From Unio delphinus (Eukaryota; Mollusca; Bivalvia; Unionida; Unionidae): a DNA stretch of 64,000 nucleotides. The stretch is taken from NCBI GenBank assembly GCA_029339505.1, contig JAQISU010000132.1:5884501-5948500 (forward strand), written 5' to 3'. Shown here piece by piece: positions 1 through 12,189 of the stretch. The notes under the pieces are model-generated. The model was not told the origin of the DNA, ran no database searches, and saw only the letters and a program-made list of their open reading frames with translations. Within the stretch, counting starts at the first letter, position 1; every line of letters begins with the position of its first letter. The translations under genes were made by a program, and so were the position numbers.

Positions 1-1400
1 AAATTAACCCACAGGAAGATACAGGACCAGACATGATTTCAGCAAGGATCCTGAAAGATATAGCAGAAGAGTGTACGCCATATTTGAATTATATTTACCA
101 GAAGTGCCTCTCAGCAGGCTATGTCCCTGATGTGCGGAAAACATCAAACGTTACAGCTATCTTCAAATATGGAGAAAGATTCAATGCCAGCAATTATATA
201 CCTGTCTCCCTTACATGTATCTGCTGAACAATGCTTGAAAACATCATTGTCAACAACATGATGTAACATCTAGACCGCTATAACATGCCAGAATGGTGTC
301 CGTGTCAGACGAAGCTGTGAAAAACAGCTAATAACCGCGTTGGATGAACTCGCCAAATCGTTTAATTAGAAGGAAGCGGTATGTCATTCATGTCGTTGAC
401 TTCATTAAGGCTTTCGATCGTGTCCTATATAAAAGACTACGAAGTAAGCTGGACCACAAAGGATTCAGAAATGGATCAGAGATTTACAATCATACAGATC
501 GCAGAGAGTTATAGTAGATGGAGCAACATCAGACCCAACTGCAGTTGTTAGTGGGGTACCTCAGGGGAGTATTTTAGGTCCCATCCTATTCCTGGTATTC
601 ATCAATTATCTGCCTGCGAGCGTCAAATCTAACACGAGACGTTGTGCAGATGACTGTATAGTCTACCGGGAAATAAATATGTCCAAGGACTGTGAGATCA
701 TTCAATAAAACATGAACCAACTGCACGGCTCTCTGTCGTTCCACCCATATAAATGCAGCATCCTGAGAGTTTACAAGAAGAAATCATCCATCGTTTCCGC
801 ATATACTTTTAAGGGGCACAAGTTAGCAAATGAGCAGGCAACAAAATATATCGGGACTGATTTGTCCAGAGACGTCTCTTGGTAAAGGCACATAGACAAG
901 ATAAAGGGAACAGAACCTTGATTTCCTGCACCGTAACCTCCAAATCAAAATTGAAGAAGTGATGAGTGCGGCATATTTCACGGTTTCGAACGGATCTTTA
1001 GTATTTCTCGACTGTGTGAAACCAACATAAGACAGACTTAATTGATACGATAGAGATGATTCAGAGGAGAGTTGATGGATTCAACACAAATAAATATCGT
1101 AATAATATCAGTGTCAATGCACTGTTAAACAATCTCCAGTGGGAATCACTCGAATCCTGGTGAACCAAGGCCCAGTTGATCATGTTGTACAATATTGCGA
1201 CCAGCCTAGTGAACATACCAGCGGACAAATACCTGAGCCTGGCATTTAACCATACAAGGGCAAACCACATGAAAAAGTTCCAGTTGAAGTCAGCATCGAA
1301 AAATTGTTTCAAGTCGAGCTTCTTGCCATGCACAATAGGGAATTGGAACAAATTATCATCAATAGTTGTATTAGCTCCTGCCTTTATCGTATTCTTATGA
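1..1400 (+). pseudogene. Decayed jockey-type LINE reverse transcriptase; 5' part lies outside the window
   Basis: This is a relic of the reverse transcriptase of a non-LTR retrotransposon. Reading across several frames, it shows an N-terminal RT segment ending SNYIPVSLTCIC (about 33-227), a palm segment with SGVPQGSILGPILFL (about 550-600), a catalytic box read as CADD (about 643-654), and a C-terminal segment with RANHMKKFQLKSASK followed by a WNKLS motif (1176-1400). That order and the C-terminal TR..H..KF...WN pattern are typical of jockey/CR1-like RTs. Frameshifts and stops separate the pieces, so it cannot code. The endonuclease part should lie upstream of base 1. Assignment to LINE RT is firm; assignment to a clade is tentative. 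Confidence 0.8.
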
Positions 1401-1689
1401 ACTAGCCGGCTGCAAAGTAAGACCTATTTACTGGAGAACGATTGTATAGAACCAAGTAAAAGTACATGGGATTCACCATCTATTCTTGCGCCTAAACCTG
1501 ATAATATAATCGAAAAGTCAACAGTGTGACCATGAAAAGACTAATTTCCAATACCAAGCATAGATGATTGCATATTGAAAATACAAACTCTGTCACCAAG
1601 TTTGATCTTTTTTACTCACGGAAAGGACAAAGAAAAATTCAGCTTTATTAAATAGAGTTTGACTTTATCAGTATAAAGTGATGATATTT

Positions 1690-2012
1690 GATGATTTTGT
1701 ATGAAACATTCCCTGTCAACATTTCAGCATTTAATTAACATGATAACATCTGGTCCAGATATGTGTGATGCTTACATCGATGAGGTCATCTTTACAACAA
1801 TACCTGGAAAAGTCACATGGAAACCATTCGAAAATTCTTTTGATCGACACACGTCTAACAGTCAGTTCAGGAATGAGTTTTTCCGTGTTTGTGTTGCACT
1901 TTCAGAACATATTAAAGAACACGATCCATTTAAAGCAGTCGACGTTAAGGTCAAGCCTTTTTGGGAATATTCAAATAGTCGCTGCTCCCGTTTATTACAA
2001 GCAACTGGTGCG
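1690..2012 (+). pseudogene. Gypsy-type reverse transcriptase fragment
   Basis: A short RT relic. The readable part has STFQHLINMITSGPDMCDAY followed by IDEV, which corresponds to the gypsy RT segment around the second aspartate box (the YIDD motif reads YIDE here). A frame change follows, and another frame continues with NNTWKSHMETIRKFF. The piece matches the RT in the LTR element at 17.9-18.6 kb (ATIRKFFDRLTNAC there), so both may come from one element family. It ends in an ATT microsatellite. Single catalytic change, frameshifts and short length mark it as dead. Confidence 0.55.
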
Positions 2013-2013
2013 A

Positions 2014-2067
<54 letters not shown>
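2014..2067 (+). repeat. ATT trinucleotide microsatellite
   Basis: An uninterrupted run of about 18 ATT/TTA units followed directly by a G-rich run (2067-2083). It creates open frames coding poly-Leu, poly-Tyr or poly-Asn that should be ignored. Confidence 0.95.
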
Positions 2068-2083
2068 GGGGGTGGGGGGGGGG

Positions 2084-3040
2084 GCGAGGCGGTGTATGGC
2101 CGCGTTTAAATTTCAGCATAATACCAAGCCTCATACAGAATTATTCAGTTAGAAATCCAAGTTTTATTGATCCGATAAATGGAAGGTATTTTTGGCAAAT
2201 TAACGGCCGTACTTTGGTACAACAGATTCTAAGCTCCAAATTTCAGCCAATTAAATAGAATATATGTTCATTCAAGTGATGTAGTGGATGGTGTCTGATT
2301 ATTTGTGAATCATCTAGTGTTATTTTCTGAAGACACCTTCCCCCCCCCCCCCCCACACAACAAACACCATACAGCTTAGTCCACAATGGAAAGGGAGTAT
2401 TTGACTTTGGTATTGGTTTTTGCAACATTTTCAGCTTCTTCTCCTTTTATTGTATCCTTACTTTCATTGACAAAATTAAAAACAAAAATCTGGTTTTATT
2501 GAGATGGAGTTTACTACACAAGAACACAACGAGGACATTACCGGTAGTCACTTCAACGGAAACTATATGATTGCGGAGCTACTTTCGTGTTTTTTGATTA
2601 CTTTTAGTATATTTTGTATAATTAAACAGAGTGTAATTCATAAGATATATTTCTGTGAAATTTTAAATAGCATGTGCTGACCTGACAAATATTACAACAA
2701 TTTTTTATTGTAACTGCTTCACTTGAATATCTGAGCATTATGAAGCTAATAAAACTTCCTCATTTAATGAACGATAATGTATGCAGTCTCATCACACTGC
2801 ATACTAAGAGTTGTCTTTCTTGATTTTTGAGCTATATCATGATTACAAAATTAGATATACCAGTAACAATAATAAGACTTTTGATTGTATTTTCCTTAAT
2901 ATGTACTTTGATGACTACGCAGTGGCACTTTATACTTGGTGCCTCTCACCGCTACTCTATTCTTCTTAGTGTTCTTAGAAATTCTTAAAGAACGGTATTT
3001 ACCAGGACGGACTTTACGGAATCGACTAAGCATACAGTAC
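2084..3040. other. Non-coding stretch upstream of ZNF1
   Basis: No gene recognised. A run of about 15 C lies at 2340-2354. The last 100 bases are open in the ZNF1 frame but have no ATG before 3041. A pyrimidine-rich tract ending ...TTCTTCTTAG near 2969 could be a splice acceptor for ZNF1, but nothing else supports it. Confidence 0.4.
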
Positions 3041-4015
3041 ATGACAATGGATCTTCCAAATGATGAATGCACCTTGTCCAACTCTACGATGCCGATTATT
3101 CCAAAAGTGGTAGTTTCACTTCCCCATGGATCAGACATTACAGAAACAAATATAGATTCAGACAAGACTGACCACAAATGGAAATTTGTTGGTGATTGTG
3201 CCTATTTGACTGAGAGGAAGCATTTCAAATGTGAATTTTGTGATAAGATGTTTGCAGTGAGTGGGAACTTAAAGAAACATATAAGAACACACACTGGAGA
3301 AAAACCATTCAAATGTGTAGAATGCGGTAAACATTTCACCGAAAGCAGTCATCTAAAGAGACACTTGAGACTGCACAGTGGGGAAAAACCGTACAAATGT
3401 GAAGTGTGTGGTCAAGGTTTCAGTCAGTCTGGAATCCTAAAAACGCATATGATTAAACACACAGGGATAAAACCATACAAATGTGAATTATGTGGTAAAT
3501 GTTTTAGTGGAAGTGGAAACTTGAAGATACACTTTAGAACTCACACTGGAGAAAAGCCGTACAAATGTGAAGAATGTGGACAAACATTTTGTGACAATGG
3601 AAACTTGAAAAAGCACCTGAGAATACATTCAGGAGACAGACCATATGCATGTGAAGAATGTGGAAAGAAGTTTAATCACAATGGAAATCTCAAAGAACAC
3701 ATGAGAATTCATTTTGCATATAAACCATATAAATGCGAATATTGCGACAAAATGTTTAATCACCATGGTAACCTCAAAGAGCACATGAGAGTGCATACAA
3801 GAGAAAAACCATTCAAATGTGAATTTTGTGAGCAAGTCTTTTCTCAGAGTGGAAGTATGAAGAGGCACATGTTGAAGCAACATCAGTTCAAGCATGACCA
3901 GCCATTAAATTCTGCGAGACGAAGAAATAAGACAATCAGAAACATTACCAGTAATATCGGTGACAAGCAAGACGAAGAAATAAGGCAGACAGATACACCA
4001 GCAGTATCAATATGA
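3041..4015 (+). CDS. ZNF1: eight-finger C2H2 zinc-finger protein
   Basis: Encodes about 324 residues with eight tandem C2H2 fingers, each of the pattern C-x2-C-x12-H-x3-H (the last with H-x4-H), joined by TGEKP-type linkers. It is very probably a sequence-specific DNA-binding nuclear protein. Fingers start at about residue 64 after an acidic, Ser/Thr-rich N-terminus with no recognisable KRAB, BTB or ZAD domain. The linker before finger 7 is unusual (FAYKP instead of TGEKP), and ZNF2, ZNF3 and ZNF4 have SAYKP at the same place. The start is ATG at 3041 or 3047 (MTMDLPN); paralogues begin at the second one, MDLPN or MNLPN. The frame stays open upstream to 2936 but only with a TTG. The basic tail (about 40 residues) is longer than in ZNF3 and ZNF4. 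No stops or frameshifts. The target gene is unknown. Confidence 0.9.
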   Translation: MTMDLPNDECTLSNSTMPIIPKVVVSLPHGSDITETNIDSDKTDHKWKFVGDCAYLTERKHFKCEFCDKMFAVSGNLKKHIRTHTGEKPFKCVECGKHFTESSHLKRHLRLHSGEKPYKCEVCGQGFSQSGILKTHMIKHTGIKPYKCELCGKCFSGSGNLKIHFRTHTGEKPYKCEECGQTFCDNGNLKKHLRIHSGDRPYACEECGKKFNHNGNLKEHMRIHFAYKPYKCEYCDKMFNHHGNLKEHMRVHTREKPFKCEFCEQVFSQSGSMKRHMLKQHQFKHDQPLNSARRRNKTIRNITSNIGDKQDEEIRQTDTPAVSI

Positions 4016-4111
4016 AACAAACATAGATCAGGGCATGACTATATTTGATCAGCTTCTAATGACAACATTTATTTGCTGATGAAGGACATCATATGATGAC
4101 ATTGAGTTTTG

Positions 4112-4440
4112 TTGCAAAGTATGCAAGTTTTAAATAGGACATGCATATATCTAATTACATGCAAAGTATGCAAGTCTTGAATTGGACATGCATAGACATG
4201 GACATGCATAGGTCTAATTACATACAATGTATGCAAGTCTTGAATTGGACATGCATAGATCTAATTACATACAATGTATGCAAGTCTTGAATTGGACATG
4301 CGAAGATCTAATTACATGCAAAGTATGCAAGTCTTGAATTGGACATACAAAAATCTAATTACATGCAAAGTATGCATATTGGACATGAATAGGTCTAGTG
4401 TCATGTACAGTATGTATATTTATTATTGGACATGCATAAA
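4112..4440 (+). repeat. Minisatellite with about 47-bp unit
   Basis: About seven imperfect copies of a unit built on GCAAAGTATGCAAGTCTTGA then TTGGACATGCATAGATCTAA and TTACAT. Copies differ by substitutions and small indels. It starts about 100 bases after the ZNF1 stop codon. Related units reappear at 5945-6100. Confidence 0.9.
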
Positions 4441-4471
4441 TTTAGTGTAATGCAATGTTGGCAAGCCTTAC

Positions 4472-4521
<50 letters not shown>
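4472..4521 (+). repeat. AAT microsatellite
   Basis: About 16 perfect ATA/AAT units. Confidence 0.95.
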
Positions 4522-4524
<3 letters not shown>

Positions 4525-4807
4525 CTGTATTTAATAAGGATAACATATTTGGTCCAGAAAGACCCATCTACCATGTGGTCCTCAATTATGTAACAGGTTA
4601 TGAGATAAAATATTTTTTTATGTCATTACACACATAGTTATCCTGACATATATTTAAATTAATTAATATGTGTAATTGATCAGTTAAGCTCTCTTTCCAT
4701 TTAGGATTGTAGTTTTGTTTATATTGTGCCTCAGTAGTTTCAATATTTTACCATTCCGGTTGTTTAGATCAATAAATTCTTATTTGTATTGGATTGTGTT
4801 TATTTAA
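4522..4807. other. Intergenic spacer
   Basis: No coding signal seen. An AATAAA at 4770-4776 region is present but is about 750 bases from the ZNF1 stop and separated from it by two repeats, so it is an unconvincing poly(A) signal for that gene. Confidence 0.4.
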
Positions 4808-5350
4808 GACAAGTCAAAATCTGGATTTGTATTAGACAAGTCAAAATCTGGATTTGTATTAGACAAGTCGTAATCTGAGTCTGTTTTAGACAAGTCAAAA
4901 TCTGGATTTGTATTAGACAAGTCGTAATCTGAGTCTGTTTTTAGACAAGTTATAATCTGGGTCTGTATTAGACAAGTCAAAATCTGGATCTGTATTAGAC
5001 AAGTTGTAATCTGGGTCTATATTAGACAAGTCGTAATCTGAGTCTGTTTTTAGACAAGTTATAATCTGGGTCTGTATTAGACAAGTCAAAAGTTGGATCT
5101 GTTTTAGACAAGTTGTAATTTGGGTCTGTATTAGACAAGTCAAAATCTGGATCTGTATTAGACAAGTTGTAATCTGGGTCTATATTAGACAAGTCGTAAT
5201 CTGAGTCTGTTTTTAGACAAGTTATAATCTGGGTCTGTATTAGACAAGTCAAAATTTGGATCTGTTTTAGACAAGTTGTAATTTGGGTCTGTATTGGAGA
5301 AGTCGAAATCTGGATCTGTATTAGACAAGTTGTAATCTGGATCTGCATTA
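4808..5350 (+). repeat. Minisatellite with 27-bp unit
   Basis: About 20 imperfect copies of a 27-bp unit such as AGACAAGTCAAAATCTGGAT followed by TTGTATT; units with GTAATCTGAGTCTG and TATAATCTGGGTCTG alternate with it. Because 27 is divisible by three, the minus strand stays open as a nine-residue periodic peptide (N-T-D-P-D-F-D-L-S). No promoter, start context or homology suggests it is translated. Confidence 0.92.
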
Positions 5351-5449
5351 CAAAAGTTAATAATGATTGGTATTGCATATACATTGGTTTGTTTTGGCTA
5401 GCAATCAGCAAGTATGCTATAGTGATGACTTATAAAGAAACATGGTACA

Positions 5450-5945
5450 TTTAACTTGTAGGATCGGTAGTGTAGATGTTGTTGATCATGGTAGAAGTAC
5501 AGGATGTTACTCTTCTTGTAACATTGATTACCCGTGTAAGGTCATATCATATGCAGCGATTTAGTGTTAGTATTCGAAATCAATATTAAAGTCTCCCATG
5601 ATAATTCGTTGTTAAATGCTAAAGCAACCTTTAGCTCATGTTCAAATTGGTCAGTTAAAGGACAAGAGCATGTTTGGAGGTCATTAAGATATACTACTAA
5701 GGAAACTTAACTCGATCCATATTGATTCTGCGTTGGATATTTGAAGATCACTTAGTAACAGCTTGAAATGTACATTACTATCACTCCTCCATTTTCTAAT
5801 GCATAGATGCTTCTGGAAATAGCACAGTCAAATACATTTCAATCTATACATTTTTCAACAGCAAGGCTCATTTCATTTTGTATAATAAGTCTTAGTTAAT
5901 CACATCTTGGTATTGAGGTTGTTAAGCTGCAGACAGTTCTTTCTC
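5450..5945 (-). pseudogene. LINE apurinic-type endonuclease relic
   Basis: Reading the minus strand gives broken pieces of a LINE endonuclease: SDLQISNAESIWIELS (around 5720-5770), PPNMLLSFN, a segment TDQFEHELKVALAFNNEL in a neighbouring frame, and IIMGDFNIDFEY (around 5570-5610), the GDFN-x-D catalytic motif of the exonuclease/endonuclease/phosphatase fold. Several stops and frame changes interrupt it. The relic is too decayed to assign a clade and has no RT part nearby. Confidence 0.55.
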
Positions 5946-6100
5946 AAGTCAAGCAATGTATATATGACTTATATTGGACATGTATAGATCTAAAGTCAAG
6001 CAATGTCTGTAAGTCTTGTATTGAACATGTATGGGTTTAAAGTCAAGAAAGGTATGCAAATCTTGTATTGGACATAGATAGATCTAAAGTCAAGCAAAGT
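5945..6100 (+). repeat. Three diverged copies of the 47-bp minisatellite family
   Basis: The segments TATTGGACATGTATAGATCT, TATTGAACATGTATGGGTTT and TATTGGACATAGATAGATCT each sit between AAGTCAAG-type sequences. They match the units at 4112-4440, so one minisatellite is split by about 1.5 kb of other DNA. Confidence 0.8.
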
Positions 6101-6137
6101 TTTCAAAGTTTTCTAATCGCTTGCAAAGAATCAAAGG

Positions 6138-6138
<1 letters not shown>

Positions 6139-6213
<75 letters not shown>
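6139..6213 (+). repeat. TA dinucleotide microsatellite
   Basis: About 37 perfect TA units. Confidence 0.95.
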
Positions 6214-6216
<3 letters not shown>

Positions 6217-6768
6217 AAGAAGAGATCAATAATCGTGCATGAGTTTGGCTAATTACATTCATTAGATATTAGATGTACTTTTGGCATCTTAAGCTGTTTT
6301 TGGACAATATTTTGAATACTACATTACATGTATCTTATATTGATTAAGAATTTTCATGAAATTATGTTTTTTGACATTGTTTAATTACTTCTGTATACTA
6401 GTAATGCATGATAATAATTTGTGCTGAAATAAAACTAGAAGTTAGCAGAAAAATTCTTAGTTCTTGTGCTTTCTTTGATTACTTGTAAATCTTTTCAGAA
6501 AATGCATTCGTATCCCCAAGCTTTTACAACTCTTAGCATGACCCTTATAAAACTGTTGTGCATATCTGCATCACAGTAGATACTACATGATGTTCATTCA
6601 TGTCCAAGATGACATAAGTTGCACATTTATATTGGTTTATTATAATATTAACTTAGGTACCTAGACCAACCATTTCTCCAGTAGCATTTTAAGGGTGAGG
6701 GTAAAGTAATAAATTGCAAATTGTTGGAAGCTTACTTTCTCTCTCATGCTTTGTAAATTTCAATGTAG

Positions 6769-6959
6769 AGAACCTTTTAACATGTCTACTGTAGACAAAG
6801 TGACAAGACACAAAGGTGTAATGAGGAGAACAAAAAAGGAAACCCCACATCTGCCTACATATTATGTGATTATAGACCAGGATATGAGCTTTATCCAGTT
6901 GGTGCCAGCAGCTTCTGCTGATATAGACAACATCTCTATAAGTGAAGACATTATAATAG
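6769..6959 (+). other. Possible internal exon of an unidentified gene
   Basis: A 191-bp stretch open on the plus strand, bounded by a possible acceptor (TTTCAATGTAG ending at 6768 after a pyrimidine-rich run) and a possible donor (ATAATAG then GTAAAC at 6960). The peptide is of ordinary composition, for example HLPTYYVIIDQDMSFIQLVP followed by an acidic segment with DIDNISISEDIII. I do not recognise it. No neighbouring exon was found, and repeats lie on both sides, so it could equally be chance or the remains of a gene. Confidence 0.28.
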
Positions 6960-6993
6960 GTAAACAAGGTCCTTAATATAATTGAAAGGGAGT

Positions 6994-7134
6994 GCTCATA
7001 TCAGGATATATATGGTGAATAGCGCATAGTGGTTTTCTCATATCAGGATATATGTGGTGAATAGTGCATAGTGGTTTTCTCATATCAGGATACATGTGGT
7101 GAATACTGCATAGTAGATTTCTCATATCAGGATT
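6994..7134 (+). repeat. Tandem repeat, about 42-bp unit
   Basis: Just over three copies of CTCATATCAGGATATATGTG followed by GTGAATAGTGCATAGTGG and TTTT. Confidence 0.88.
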
Positions 7135-9096
<1,962 letters not shown>

Positions 9097-9127
9097 TCAG
9101 AAAAATATTTTACTCCTTTCTCAGTGT

Positions 9128-10648
9128 CTACTTGAACATTAAATGGGCTACACTTGTCGCTGTCCAACAATAGTCTGCATGCATTGATGTGCTGCATCTG
9201 CCCTGATAGCGTTTTTCCATTGCTGCAATACCCTGGTAAAATCTCTTGCAGTGCTCGTTGCTCACTGATCTACAGTTCGGTGGAAACAAATCTAGATGAG
9301 AGTGCAAAATAAGTATCTTTAGTGACATGTTGCAGCCACGACTTTTGTACGCCTTGAGGAGGTATTCCACTTCATATAGTTGTCTGCTTATTGTTTCCGA
9401 TAAAATCTGTCGCTACTAACTTGATGGCTTTCCATGCCGTGTTTTCCTTGCTACTCAGTTCACGGTTAAATACATCATCTCGAAAAAGTTCACGAATCTG
9501 AGGAACAATAAAGACATATACCTTTATTTTAGCTTCATCTTAACTTGTAAATTCCCCAAGGAGTTACTCGAAAGCTGCTTGTGTAATGTCCATGACCTTG
9601 ACAAAGTTCTTCATCAAATCCAGTTTTAATACACAATGATGGTAACACAATCTTCATCGATTCAACAAGGGGGGGGGGATGCTGAACACTTAACCTACCC
9701 TAACTCCAATGACTGTCGGAGAGGCCAATCTCTCTTGAGGTAGTGGGAAGTTATCCCATTCGCAGAGAAAAAAGCAGTGCTTTGTGTATCCAGTCTGCAT
9801 ACCAAGCAATAAAGCAAGAACCGTCAAACCGCCACAAAGCTGCCACTGATGCCATTCATAATTCATGCATCTCAAAAGTTGTTTCATGTGTTCATGTCTC
9901 CTTAGTATTGACTGCATGACCAACTGGAATTGGTGGCAAAACCTTGCTATTATAAAGCAAAACAGATTTAAGACTTGTCTGCGATGAAGCAATGAAGTCT
10001 CCACTCATCTGGATCATGAATGATGTTGAGAGCTTCCATCACACCATCGATGCTGTTGCAGGCTACAAGATCTCCATCTACGAAGAAGATTGTAAAAAGA
10101 TCCTTTTGGCGTTCACTAAACATGGAAACGCCAATATAATCTGCAGAAGATTCAACTGCTGTAGTCTGGAGCCCAAAGGCTCTGCCTTACTCTTGGATAG
10201 TTCCAAATCCCTAGCAAGGTTATTGAGTTCACCGTGTGTTATGAGGTGCGGTTCAGAGGTGGAGAATGCGAGAAAACATGGGTCATGTGACATTTCTGGT
10301 TTAGGACTAGAAGCAGCTGTATGTTCTTCCTCTTCCTTGACACACCCTTCACAACTGGAGACACCATGCAGAACTAACAATTGCTGATATGATTTGTTAG
10401 CTCTCTCCACATCATTGACACTGCAAAAGCCGTAGATTTCCTGTTCAACCACTGGCGAAGGCTTGTTGCACAAGTGTTGCAGCATATGTGTGGGACCCAC
10501 CTCTTGTCAGGATCTCCAATTCTTCAGTAAAAAGAAGGTGATAGGCTTTCTTTACCATAGTGGTCATTCTGCGGTTTTGTGATGTAAAAGTCGTTTCACT
10601 ACAAACATAGCATAAGTTATATGCATTGTTCACATAAGTAGGAGGCAT
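9128..10648 (-). pseudogene. Decayed member of an unnamed multi-copy invertebrate protein family
   Basis: Minus-strand pieces in three frames line up in order as one long protein. N-terminal: a Cys segment LCYVCSETTFTSQNRR and VKKAYHLLF (10648-10445). Middle: EPHLITHGELNNLARDLELS and KAEPLGSRL (10500-10078). Then a segment with LLGMQTGYTKHCFFLCEWDN (10004-9690). C-terminal: CNMSLKILILHSHLDLFPPN, SNEHCKRFYQGIAAMEKRYQ and HADYCW (9370-9128). From memory of the family, proteins with this chain of motifs occur in many copies in cnidarian and arthropod genomes, always poorly characterised and probably spread by mobile elements. I know no accepted name or function. Frameshifts make this copy non-coding; the apparent lack of introns may indicate a retrocopy or a transposon-borne gene. 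Confidence 0.7.
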
Positions 10649-10699
10649 CTTTGCTCACTTTGGCAAAACAGAAATATGTCCCATTGCAAAATCAAACAC

Positions 10700-11386
10700 T
10701 GACAAATAAGAGAGCACGACACAATGTGGCTTCTAGAGCAATTTGTTCAGCAGAGTGAAGTAAGCTTAATTATAACTTGATCGTTCATGACTTCTAGGAA
10801 TAATATGATGCAATTCATATGATCTCTGACGCAATACCAGCTTCCGATTGCATCATTCACTGCTTTGCCAATAAAGTAAGTACTATCCAAACCCAGTCAC
10901 AGATTTAATCATAGCTCCAGTCAAATATATATTTTAGTCATTTCTGCTTTGAATTGAGATCTCGTCCCTATATAACTCACTTATACTCCACCATTCCCAA
11001 GTCAAGGGTCGTATATACACACCCACCATCATATCTTTAAAAACAGAACTAATCAGCACCATTTTCTTTCTCACTGACCCAGAATTAGTAAAGTTTGACT
11101 ACATTTATTTAGGAAACATTTCGGCTGTAGACCAGTGTAATTAAAGAAAAGGAAATAGTTGTGAAAATGAGGTATTTCCTGCCTGTTTTGTTCTTGAAAT
11201 TAATGTGAGGCGTTTACAGCGAAAATAGTCACTCCACATCATGTAACCAGTGAAATACTAATAGTCAATAGTCAGCTAGAACGAAGAGCTAGCCAACAAT
11301 AGCTGGAGAAACGTGGCTTCCAGGCAAATTTAAAATGGATGACAACTGTTTTGATCTGCACCAATCTATTAAGTACACAATCTGTT
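10700..11386. other. Spacer with no recognised gene
   Basis: No coding or repeat structure recognised. Confidence 0.4.
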
Positions 11387-11423
11387 TTGTTGTTGTTGTT
11401 GTTGTTGCTGTTGTTGTTGTTGT
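11387..11423 (+). repeat. GTT microsatellite
   Basis: About 12 GTT/TTG units with one interruption (GCT). Confidence 0.92.
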
Positions 11424-11639
11424 ATGTGTTGGTGTTTTTTCTTCTTCAAAATTATGACTGAGGGAAAGGAATTTTGGTTGCAATGTCAACATATCACGTG
11501 CTATCAAAATTGACCTTCCAACGTGAAAAATACAAGTATATTTTTTGCGCTGGATCAACTTTTTATCCTTTGTACTTCCATTAACTTGTCAGGACAAGTG
11601 AAAGATATTTTTTTGTTTTGCTTATCATACCTTTCCAAA

Positions 11640-11760
11640 AATATGGCTTTTTAAAAAATGACTCGTGTGATTTGTTATTTTGTTATGACTTTTTATATTA
11701 AGCAGGTGTATGCGGCATTAAATTTGTGCATAAGATCTGTCCATGCGGAAGCGCATCACA
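11640..11760 (+). repeat. Dispersed block 'GTATGCGGCATTAAATTTGTG', copy 1 (upstream of ZNF2)
   Basis: The sequence GGTGTATGCGGCATTAAATT at 11705-11724, with a T-rich TATATTA just before it and GACTCGTGTG about 45 bases earlier, recurs at 43965-44080 (plus) and 56764-56840 (minus). All three copies have the same orientation relative to the next zinc-finger copy downstream. It may be part of the ancestral promoter region of that family or an independent repeat. Confidence 0.6.
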
Positions 11761-12189
11761 ATTAGTATTTCAAGTTCAGTACCCGAATGTAGTTCTAGTG
11801 TATTTTTAAAACATGTTTTACTCTCTCATTTTGGTGGTAATAGAAGAGTAATATTGAAGTATTTTTAGTAATTTTTTTTATTCTTGAGAATATGAGCTCA
11901 GAGAGTGTTTGTCGGTGTGTTTTTCAGGGACAGTGCACTTTGAGTAATACGGCCTTGGTGATGATCCAGAAGTTAAATCTGTGTTCTGTTTACATGCTGC
12001 TCTGTTTACAGTGCAGCCTCTCAAAAACGTGCCGGTGAACCTTTCAAAAGAACTTCACAGAGAAGTCATCTTTGGATGTATTTTAACATATGATTTGTAC
12101 TGATTGTCACACAGTGGAGAGGTCAGTATTGAGATATATATGTAGAGAACATATAGTAAAATTAATTGTGGTGTATATCCTTATATAGA
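11761..12189. other. Spacer with no recognised gene
   Basis: No coding signal or known element seen. Confidence 0.4.

Noticed and set aside
3629..3895. Antisense open frames opposite the zinc fingers (also at 16441, 48458, 55732)
   Set aside because: Repeated finger codons keep the opposite strand open. They recur at the same place in every paralogue as mirror images, not as independent genes.
4808..5350. Minus-strand open frames of nine-residue repeats
   Set aside because: Same reason: a 27-bp minisatellite read in frame.
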